Positions 1 through 4,400 of a stretch of 10,150 bases of DNA are shown here, in pieces. Made by a program: the position numbers and the translations under genes. The stretch covers positions 1-10,150 of the forward strand of contig PEXZ01000056.1 in NCBI GenBank assembly GCA_002763345.1, given 5' to 3'. This stretch comes from Candidatus Micrarchaeota archaeon CG08_land_8_20_14_0_20_59_11. GTDB taxonomy: Archaea; Micrarchaeota; Micrarchaeia; Norongarragalinales; Norongarragalinaceae. The number at the start of each line of letters is the position of its first letter. The first letter of the stretch is position 1. The notes under the pieces are model-generated. The model ran no database searches. It was not told where the DNA came from and worked only from the letters and a program-made list of their open reading frames with translations.

Positions 1-189
1 GAAGCCGAACGTCAAGCGTCCCTCACCGGACTGGTCGCGGCTAGCGAAGCCAAGCGCAGCGCGTCCGTTCCAGAAGCGAAGCCGCCCGAACTGGCGCCAG
101 ACAATACCGCGAACATCATGCTGCTTTTACTGATGCTGGGCACCGTTGCGCTGTTCGTATTTTTGGTAATTAGGAAACGGAAGGCTTAA
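1..189 (+). CDS. C-terminal end of a membrane-anchored, probably cell-surface protein (partial)
   Basis: Reading frame 1 is open from the window edge to TAA at 187-189 and gives the last 62 residues of a protein whose start lies outside the window. About 38 polar residues rich in Ala, Pro, Glu and Lys come first. A hydrophobic stretch follows (about residues 39-57, LLLLMLGTVALFVFLVI at its core), then a basic end, RKRKA. A proline/alanine-rich stalk, one transmembrane helix and a short positive tail is the usual build of a C-terminal membrane anchor, so the missing bulk is probably outside the cell. I cannot name the family. The stop lies 2 bases before pelota, so the two genes are probably co-transcribed, although nothing here suggests a shared function. 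Confidence 0.7.
   Translation, partial: EAERQASLTGLVAASEAKRSASVPEAKPPELAPDNTANIMLLLLMLGTVALFVFLVIRKRKA
179..184 (+). promoter_or_regulatory. Ribosome binding site of pelota
   Basis: GGAAGG lies 7 bases before the ATG at 192, inside the last codons of the upstream gene. A ribosome binding site fits here because pelota is internal to a transcript. Most other genes in the window appear leaderless and lack one. Confidence 0.5.
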
Positions 190-191
190 CG

Positions 192-1235
192 ATGCGAATA
201 GTCCACCGCGACGAGCGGCAGAACGAGCTGAAGGTGGAGGCGCAGTCGCTCGAGGATTTGTGGTTCCTCACGCGTTTGCTGGAGGCGGGCGACGTGGTGG
301 AGGGCAGCTCCTTCCGCAGGTTCAAGCCGCTCGGGGCAGAGAAGGATTCTGGCGAGAAGAAGAAGGTGCGCGTCGAGCTGCGGCTCGAAAAAATCGAGTT
401 CGCGGAATCGGCGAACAAGCTGCGGCTGACGGGCGTCATCCTTTCGGGAAGCCCCGAGGAATACGTCCAGCAGGGCGACCACCACACGATTGACGTGGAA
501 ACCGGCGGCAGGCTGATGATAAGGAAGGTGCTCGCGCCGTTCCACCGCGAACTTCTGAAGGAAGCCGGCGAAAAACAGGTTCGCGCCACGATAATCGTTC
601 TTGACGACGAGAAGGCGACTGTCGCGCGGCTTCAGGCGAGCGGGGTGCGGTTCGTCTTCGAGGTGGCGAGCCAGGCGCGGAAGCGGGACCCGAAGACGTT
701 CGACGAGGAGAGGAAGCGGTTCTTCGGAGAACTTCTGAAGCAGGCGGAGGCGGCGGAAGGAAAGCTGATAGTTGCGGGCCCGGGATTTGCGAAGGACTCG
801 TTCAAGAAATACGTTTCCGAGAAGTCGCCCGCGCTGCTGAAGCGCATTTCATTCGAAGTCACGAGCAACGCCGAGAGGAGCGGCGTCTACGAGCTGCTGA
901 AAAAGGGAATCGTCCAGCGCGTGCTCGGCGAGCAGCGCGTCGCGAAGGAGTTCGAGCTTCTCGAGGAGCTAAAGAAGCGCGTCGCGAAGGAGGAAGGCAC
1001 GGCGGTTTACGGAATGGCGGACGTTGCTGCTGCTGTTGACGCGAGGGCGGTTGAGCAACTGATGATTCTCGACGAACTTTTGAAGAAGAAGGAAACGCGG
1101 CAGGAAGCGAACGTGCTGATTGACAAGGCACGGCGCACAGGCGCTCCTGTCGCGATATTCGATTCCGAAGACGACGCCGGCATGGAATTCAAGGCATTTC
1201 GCGTGGCGGCGCTGCTAAGGTATAAAATGCGCTAG
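192..1235 (+). CDS. pelA: Pelota/Dom34 family mRNA surveillance and ribosome rescue protein
   Basis: Archaeal pelota (347 residues, normal length) enters the empty A site of stalled ribosomes with aEF1A and, with ABCE1, splits them; it is related to release factor aRF1. The three-domain layout is visible. The N-terminal Sm-like domain (about 1-125) includes EDLWFLTRLLEAGDVV at 21-36. The central domain (about 130-245) includes GPGFAKDSFKKYV at 196-208. The C-terminal L7Ae-like domain (about 250-347) includes VYGMADVAAAVDARAVEQL at 272-290 and AIFDSEDDAG at 321-330, ending in ALLRY. No GGQ motif is present, as expected for pelota rather than aRF1. The ATG at 192 is chosen because GGAAGG at 179-184 is a usable ribosome binding site and the N-terminus matches the family. 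It follows the preceding gene by 2 bases, and two repeat copies lie just after its stop. Confidence 0.95.
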   Translation: MRIVHRDERQNELKVEAQSLEDLWFLTRLLEAGDVVEGSSFRRFKPLGAEKDSGEKKKVRVELRLEKIEFAESANKLRLTGVILSGSPEEYVQQGDHHTIDVETGGRLMIRKVLAPFHRELLKEAGEKQVRATIIVLDDEKATVARLQASGVRFVFEVASQARKRDPKTFDEERKRFFGELLKQAEAAEGKLIVAGPGFAKDSFKKYVSEKSPALLKRISFEVTSNAERSGVYELLKKGIVQRVLGEQRVAKEFELLEELKKRVAKEEGTAVYGMADVAAAVDARAVEQLMILDELLKKKETRQEANVLIDKARRTGAPVAIFDSEDDAGMEFKAFRVAALLRYKMR

Positions 1236-1240
1236 CGCAG

Positions 1241-1291
1241 TCGCGCTTTTAGTGCAGGTTTTCGAGGAGCGAAGCGACGAAGAAAAAGTGC
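1241..1291 (+). repeat. Dispersed 3'-end repeat, copy A
   Basis: The core CTTTTAGTGCAGGTTTT (1246-1262) starts 10 bases after the pelota stop. A G+C-rich middle follows, then AAAAAGTGC (1283-1291). TTTTCG at 1259-1264 can pair in part with CGAAGAAAA at 1278-1286 to form an imperfect hairpin. The last four bases (GTGC, 1288-1291) are shared with copy B, making a tandem pair with a period of 45 bases. Copies C and D lie elsewhere in the window. The position after a stop and the T tracts suggest a role in transcript ending, which is inference. Confidence 0.75.
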
Positions 1292-1342
1292 TTTTAGTGC
1301 AGGTTTTGCGAGCCGAACGAAGCGAGGCGAAGCAAAAAGTGC
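1288..1342 (+). repeat. Dispersed 3'-end repeat, copy B
   Basis: The core CTTTTAGTGCAGGTTTT (1291-1307) is identical to copy A. TTTTGC at 1304-1309 pairs perfectly with GCAAAA at 1332-1337, followed by AGTGC. On the minus strand the element begins with GCACTTTTT, 2 bases after the TGA of the small minus-strand gene. The A-B pair therefore sits between two convergent genes, as copy C does. Confidence 0.75.
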
Positions 1343-1344
1343 AA

Positions 1345-1566
1345 TCAGACGGTTATATTCTCGAGCGAGTGCTCACGCTTGGGGCGTCCGCGGAACAGCG
1401 CCAACAGCGCGACGATAACCACCAGCAGCAGATACTCGCCGTATATCACCGAATACGCCAAGCCGAAGATCGCCGCCAGCGTGATTATCTCGCTCTGCGG
1501 CAGTTCGAAGCCCCGCTTCCGAGTAGCGAAGTTTTCCCCGAAAGCGCTGATTCCGACTTGGTGCAC
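1345..1566 (-). CDS. Small hypothetical membrane protein with two hydrophobic segments
   Basis: I do not recognise this protein. The frame ending at TGA 1345-1347 is open back to about 1665. The last 54 codons look truly coding: about 80% end in G or C, as in the neighbours. They encode ELPQSEIITLAAIFGLAYSV, then IYGEYLLLVVIVALLALF, then a basic, polar tail. This predicts a short helical hairpin or two membrane passes. The start is uncertain. GTG at 1566 gives 73 residues; GTG at 1665 gives 106, but the extra part reads like non-coding sequence and overlaps a strong inverted repeat (1581-1666), so I prefer the shorter form with a structured leader. A TATA-like box at 1690-1697 fits transcription starting near 1667. 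Its stop lies 2 bases from repeat copy B, mirroring the arrangement at copy C and supporting a real gene end here. It could instead be a decayed gene. Confidence 0.45.
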   Translation of the reverse strand: MHQVGISAFGENFATRKRGFELPQSEIITLAAIFGLAYSVIYGEYLLLVVIVALLALFRGRPKREHSLENITV

Positions 1567-1580
1567 GACAAAGACCGCGC

Positions 1581-1666
1581 AGTGGTCAGTTGGGCGCCAA
1601 CGGGGCGCGCGATTAAAACCGGATTGCCTCCCTTGGTTTTTCCGCCGAGCAGCGCCCAACGCCACT
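1581..1666 (-). other. Nested inverted repeat, candidate structured RNA or 5' leader
   Basis: AGTGG (1581-1585) pairs with CCACT (1662-1666), and GTTGGGCGC (1589-1597) pairs perfectly with GCGCCCAAC (1652-1660). Inside these, GGCG (1604-1607) pairs with CGCC (1643-1646), AAAACC (1615-1620) with GGTTTT (1635-1640), and GGA (1621-1623) with TCC (1629-1631). This is 27 nested base pairs in 86 bases. The minus-strand TATA-like box at 1690-1697 would start transcription at about 1667, right at the base of the stem. That fits a folded leader or small RNA ahead of the small membrane protein. The strand is inferred, and I recognise no known RNA family. Confidence 0.4.
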
Positions 1667-1689
1667 CGCTAATAGGACGACGGAAAAGC

Positions 1690-1697
1690 GTATAAGG
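1690..1697 (-). promoter_or_regulatory. TATA-like box for the structured leader and small membrane protein
   Basis: On the minus strand this reads CCTTATAC. Its centre is about 27 bases from 1666, the expected distance to an archaeal transcription start. It is a weaker match than the other TATA boxes in the window. Confidence 0.35.
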
Positions 1698-1727
1698 CTT
1701 CTGTTTTTGGACTATTTTTACGTAAAT

Positions 1728-1755
1728 TTGACAAATCGTTATTTTTCTTGACAAA
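1728..1755 (+). repeat. Paired direct repeat, possible operator
   Basis: TTGACAAA occurs at 1728-1735 and again at 1748-1755, 20 bases apart from start to start, about two turns of the helix. Both lie in the A+T-rich stretch just upstream of the TATA box of the ACT-domain gene. This spacing is typical of a site bound by a dimeric regulator on one face of the DNA. Chance similarity in A+T-rich sequence is possible. Confidence 0.35.
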
Positions 1756-1768
1756 AACAATAAATTCC

Positions 1769-1776
1769 TTTAAAAA
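1769..1776 (+). promoter_or_regulatory. TATA box of the ACT-domain gene
   Basis: TTTAAAAA is centred 25-26 bases before the ATG at 1798, and no ribosome binding site precedes that ATG. The transcript is therefore probably leaderless, which also favours 1798 over the in-frame ATG at 1813. Confidence 0.6.
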
Positions 1777-1797
1777 CAAGCTCGGAAACATATAATC

Positions 1798-2493
1798 ATG
1801 GGCTACAGCGTCATGGATGCCGTGAGCGAGATTCTTGCGGAGATGCACTACCTCCGGCTCGCGTTCAAGAACGACCTCGTCAACTATTCCGCGCTGGCGC
1901 GCATGATACAGCCGCTTGTAGCCGAGCGCATGAAGGAGAACGTGGGGCTCGACGCCATCATCATGGCGATTCGGCGCCACGTCCACTCGGGCGCGTTCAA
2001 CGGCGACAACAAGAACATCTACGAGGTAGTAAAGGACATGAAACTCGTGCTGCGCACCGACATGTGCTACATCACGTTCCACCGCTCGGACGAGACGTAC
2101 CACGCGCTCATCGAACTGGAGCGTTCGGTCGACTGGATTGGCGGCGAGAAGATGTACATCAACCAGCGCAGCGAGGAGATAAGCGTAGTTGCGATGAGCA
2201 GGTTCCTGTCGCAGCTCGTCGGGATAGCGAAGGGCGACGGAAAGAGGATAAAGCACAAGGCGGAGGGGCTCGCGTTGCTCACACTGATGGAACCGATGAC
2301 CTGCGATTACACCCCCGGCGTGCTGGCGTTCCTCGCAAGCGAACTCTCCGGCATAGGCGTCAATATCCTAGTGACCTTCTCCTCCCTCTCGTACACATCG
2401 TTCCTCATAGAGGAGAACGACGCCGCGGCTGCGTACGACAAGATAAACAGCAGCATCCAGATGGCGAAGAAGCTGCACGACAAGCTCGGCTAG
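1798..2493 (+). CDS. ACT-domain protein with N-terminal helical domain, possible regulator
   Basis: 231 residues. The first 60 or so look helical and polar (NYSALARMIQPLVAERMKEN at 29-48), resembling a winged-helix-like or helical module. A central part (about 82-135) may be a divergent first ACT repeat. Residues 157-225 look like an ACT domain: a strand, then DYTPGVLAFLASELSGIGVN (170-189), then ILVTFSSLSYTSFLIEEN, the loop-helix-strand pattern seen in the regulatory part of aspartokinases. No kinase domain is present, although proteins like this are sometimes labelled aspartate kinase. ACT domains usually bind amino acids or other small ligands, so a ligand-sensing regulator is a reasonable inference, but ligand and target are unknown. 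The gene has its own TATA box with a paired direct repeat upstream, and converges on rfcS with repeat copy C between them. Confidence 0.7.
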   Translation: MGYSVMDAVSEILAEMHYLRLAFKNDLVNYSALARMIQPLVAERMKENVGLDAIIMAIRRHVHSGAFNGDNKNIYEVVKDMKLVLRTDMCYITFHRSDETYHALIELERSVDWIGGEKMYINQRSEEISVVAMSRFLSQLVGIAKGDGKRIKHKAEGLALLTLMEPMTCDYTPGVLAFLASELSGIGVNILVTFSSLSYTSFLIEENDAAAAYDKINSSIQMAKKLHDKLG

Positions 2494-2547
2494 CACTTTT
2501 TGCTCAGCGCCACCAAGCGCCTCGCAAAACCTGCACTAAAAGCGCGA
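2493..2547 (-). repeat. Dispersed 3'-end repeat, copy C
   Basis: In the minus orientation the core CTTTTAGTGCAGGTTTT (2526-2542) begins 7 bases after the rfcS TAA. At the other end GCACTTTTT (2493-2501) directly abuts the TAG of the ACT-domain gene. TTTTGC and GCAAAA pair, and an inner GCGC/GCGC stem closes a 6-base loop. The middle differs from copy B while the outer stem is kept, which argues for a conserved hairpin. It fills the whole gap between two convergent genes. Confidence 0.75.
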
Positions 2548-2549
2548 CA

Positions 2550-3518
2550 TTATTTCGGGCGGCTTTTAATCAGCATGATTTGGGCGAGCAGGGCTTCCAA
2601 CTGGATGCGTTCGTCCGCACCCTCGCTCAGGCGGAAGTCGTACTCGCCGACGCGGTCCACCAGGAGGACCTTCTCCGCGTCGGGAATGTCGAGCGCGATT
2701 ATCTCGTTGTAAAGCTGCGCCATCACGTCCTCGCCCGACATGCCGTAGCGAATCATCAGTTCGTCGAGCAGTTTCCGCGCCTCCGTGAACCTTCCTTTAA
2801 GCGCGAGCTGCACCATTTCCGCGACTTCCTTCGGACGCGCACGCGACGCAACCTTGTAAACCTCGTCCCCGGTCACGTGGTTTCCGGAGGCTGAACACGC
2901 CTGCAGGCAGTTTACGACTTTGCGGCCGTCGCCGGCGGAGACGTACAGGAGGGCTTTCTCGGCGGCTTCGTCCACCTTCAACCCCTCGGCTTTCGCGATG
3001 TGCGCGATAATCTTCTGCAAATCCTCGTCGTGCAGCGAGGCGAAACGGAATACGGCGCACCTGCTCTGCAGCGGCTCGATGATGCGCGACGAGTAATTCG
3101 CCGACAAACAGAAGCGCGTGTTGCGCGAGTACTGCTCCATCGTCCTCCGCAAGGCGTGCTGCGCGTCCGACGTGAGCGCGTCCGCCTCGTCGAGGAATAT
3201 CATCTTGAAGGGAACGTCGCTGAGCGCGAGCGAACGCGCGAAATCCTTTATTTTCCCGCGCACGACGTCAATCCCCCGTTCGTCCGAGGCGTTCAGCTCG
3301 AGGAAGGACTGCCTGAGCTGGTCGCCGTACAATTCGTTGGCGAGCGCAATCACGCTCGTCGTCTTCCCGCACCCCGCGGGACCGCAGAAAAGCAGGTGCG
3401 GCATGTTCTTCTTCTTCGCGTAGAATTCCAGCCGCTTCGTGACGTTCTCGTGCCCGATAATCTCGGAAAGTTTGTGCGGGCGGTATTTCTCCACCCAGGG
3501 CACGAAGTCGTCGCTCAT
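2550..3518 (-). CDS. rfcS: Replication factor C small subunit (clamp loader ATPase)
   Basis: RfcS, with the large subunit RfcL, loads the PCNA sliding clamp onto primed DNA. At 322 residues it has the usual archaeal length and no intein. It shows WVEKYRPHKLSEIIGHE near the N-terminus, Walker A GPAGCGKTT (46-54), LNASDERGIDVVR (75-87), Walker B MIFLDEADAL (106-115), sensor 1 SANYSS (139-144), the arginine-finger motif LQSRC (150-154) and sensor 2 GDGRKVVNCLQ (196-206). A helical collar domain fills the rest. All catalytic motifs are intact. The ATG at 3518 has GGTGGGG at 3521-3527 just upstream as a possible ribosome binding site. RfcL is not in this window. The gene diverges from pyrH through a 48-base shared promoter region and ends at repeat copy C. 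Confidence 0.97.
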   Translation of the reverse strand: MSDDFVPWVEKYRPHKLSEIIGHENVTKRLEFYAKKKNMPHLLFCGPAGCGKTTSVIALANELYGDQLRQSFLELNASDERGIDVVRGKIKDFARSLALSDVPFKMIFLDEADALTSDAQHALRRTMEQYSRNTRFCLSANYSSRIIEPLQSRCAVFRFASLHDEDLQKIIAHIAKAEGLKVDEAAEKALLYVSAGDGRKVVNCLQACSASGNHVTGDEVYKVASRARPKEVAEMVQLALKGRFTEARKLLDELMIRYGMSGEDVMAQLYNEIIALDIPDAEKVLLVDRVGEYDFRLSEGADERIQLEALLAQIMLIKSRPK

Positions 3519-3533
3519 TTCCCCACCGTGCGA

Positions 3534-3540
3534 TTTATAA
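3534..3540 (+). promoter_or_regulatory. TATA box of pyrH
   Basis: TTTATAA is centred 30 bases before the ATG of pyrH, giving an expected transcript start near 3563 and a leader of only a few bases. It lies between the rfcS start codon and the rfcS TATA box, so the two promoters interlock. Confidence 0.55.
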
Positions 3541-3550
3541 GAAGCCGCCG

Positions 3551-3557
3551 ATTTAAA
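3551..3557 (-). promoter_or_regulatory. TATA box of rfcS
   Basis: On the minus strand this reads TTTAAAT. It predicts a transcript start near 3528 and a leader of about 10 bases holding GGTGGGG. The nearer minus-strand match TTATAAAT (3533-3540) would start the transcript inside the gene, so it is less likely to serve rfcS. Confidence 0.5.
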
Positions 3558-3566
3558 GGGTTTCGT

Positions 3567-4211
3567 ATGCTCGTCGTGTCCCTCGGCGGTTCGCTGCTCT
3601 ACGAAGGCGAAAAAATCAACAAAGGCTACGTCGAGGCAGTCGCACCGCTGCTAAAAGGCAAGGCGGTCGTGGTGGGCGGCGGCACCCTGGCGAAAAAATA
3701 CGCCGAGAAAGCCCGCAAGGAAACGAAGAACGAATTTTTCGCGGACAGGGCGGCGATTCGCGCAACGAGAATTAATGCCGCGGTTGTCGCAGCGGAGTTG
3801 GGAGAGAAGGTTTGCCTTTCCTTTGACGACGCCGCTTTTGTCGCAAGCAGGGGCGGCACGCCGGTGATGGGCGGGATGTTGGAGGGACTGACGACCGACG
3901 CGGTGTCCGTCCTGCTCGCGGAGCGCCTGGGCGCGAAAAGAATAGTGAACCTCAGCAAGGTTGCGGGAATTTACGACAAGGACCCGTCGAAGAAGGGCGC
4001 GCGGCTTTTCAAAAAACTGGCGTACGCGCAGCTCATTACTCTCGCAAATAAATTCGACGAGCGGAAGGCGCGCACGAATTTCCCCTTCGACCTCGTCGCC
4101 TGCAAGCTCGCGGCGCGCTCCAAAATCCGCGTGGATTTCGCCGACGGCAGGGAGTTGGCGGCTGTTCGTTCCGCCTTGTCCGGCAAAAAAGCGGGAACAA
4201 CCGTCAGGTAG
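3567..4211 (+). CDS. pyrH: UMP kinase, archaeal type (amino acid kinase fold)
   Basis: Makes UDP from UMP and ATP, the step after OMP decarboxylase in pyrimidine nucleotide synthesis. It has 214 residues, close to the archaeal length. Motifs in order: VVSLGGSLL (3-11, phosphate loop), VVVGGGTLAKKY (34-45), RATRINAAVVAAELG (65-79), GGTPVMGG (96-103), TTDAVSVLLAERLGAKRIV (109-127), NLSKVAGIYDKDP (128-140, ATP site), LAARSKI (181-187) and AGTTV near the C-terminus. This pattern fits archaeal UMP kinase better than isopentenyl phosphate kinase or acetylglutamate kinase. The open frame continues upstream to 3000, but that part is antisense to rfcS; the family N-terminus begins at the ATG at 3567, as the TATA box at 3534-3540 also indicates. 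The stop is followed by a T run (4216-4220). Confidence 0.92.
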   Translation: MLVVSLGGSLLYEGEKINKGYVEAVAPLLKGKAVVVGGGTLAKKYAEKARKETKNEFFADRAAIRATRINAAVVAAELGEKVCLSFDDAAFVASRGGTPVMGGMLEGLTTDAVSVLLAERLGAKRIVNLSKVAGIYDKDPSKKGARLFKKLAYAQLITLANKFDERKARTNFPFDLVACKLAARSKIRVDFADGRELAAVRSALSGKKAGTTVR

Positions 4212-4215
4212 TAAC

Positions 4216-4223
4216 TTTTTATT
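4216..4223 (+). promoter_or_regulatory. TATA-like box of the 49-residue membrane protein, overlapping a T run after pyrH
   Basis: TTTTTATT lies a few bases after the pyrH stop and is centred about 26 bases before the GTG at 4245. It could act both as a T-run terminator for pyrH and as the promoter of the next gene. Confidence 0.4.
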
Positions 4224-4244
4224 CCCAAGCGCGCCTATTATATC

Positions 4245-4394
4245 GTGGCACTCGACCCTCTTGTGCAGGCGTTCTGCGTCATCGGGCTACTGCTCTTCAT
4301 ATTCGACGTCGTCGCGCTGGACAACCTCGTCATCATGTTCCTCGGCGGATTCCTCCTTCTTAGTCCGTGGAAATTGCTCGACGCGGCGTACTAG
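4245..4394 (+). CDS. Very small hypothetical membrane protein (49 residues)
   Basis: GTG at 4245 opens a 49-codon frame ending in TAG at 4392-4394. The product starts MALDPLVQAF, has a hydrophobic segment CVIGLLLFIFDVVAL (11-25), a short polar turn with DN, a second segment LVIMFLGGFLLL (28-39), and ends SPWKLLDAAY. This predicts a two-helix membrane hairpin with a possibly amphipathic, aromatic end. Codons mostly end in G or C, as in the neighbours. The TATA-like box at 4216-4223 places the transcript start on the GTG itself, which supports a leaderless gene. It converges on the antiporter gene, with 6 bases between stops. I do not recognise a family. Being this short, it would be missed by common length cut-offs. 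Confidence 0.6.
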   Translation: MALDPLVQAFCVIGLLLFIFDVVALDNLVIMFLGGFLLLSPWKLLDAAY

Positions 4395-4400
4395 CCCCGC

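Noticed and set aside
1241..1342. CRISPR array from the tandem repeat
   Set aside because: There are only two adjacent copies, without regular unique spacers. Further copies are dispersed at gene ends and no cas genes are present.
1495..1530. tRNA-like T-loop (TTCGAA) on the minus strand
   Set aside because: The flanking bases do not form a 5-base T stem, and no matching acceptor, D or anticodon arms can be found around it.
1581..1680. Fragment of RNase P RNA or SRP RNA in the folded region
   Set aside because: A short G/A-rich loop recalls their conserved cores, but the diagnostic conserved motifs are missing and the region is too short.
1252..1695. Long plus-strand open frame across the repeats
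   Set aside because: It starts inside repeat copy A, translates both repeat copies and runs antisense to the more coding-like minus-strand frame. Its translation shows no recognisable domain.
1748..1796. Bacterial-type promoter (TTGACA and TATAAT)
   Set aside because: The two boxes are about 37 bases apart rather than 17, the gene content is archaeal, and TATAAT touches the start codon.
2064..2894. Frame spanning the end of the ACT gene and the antisense of rfcS
   Set aside because: It crosses repeat copy C and two confidently identified genes in other frames, and its sequence is an arginine/histidine-rich shadow.
3000..3566. N-terminal extension of the UMP kinase frame
   Set aside because: These codons are antisense to rfcS. 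The kinase family N-terminus begins at 3567, where a TATA box is correctly placed.
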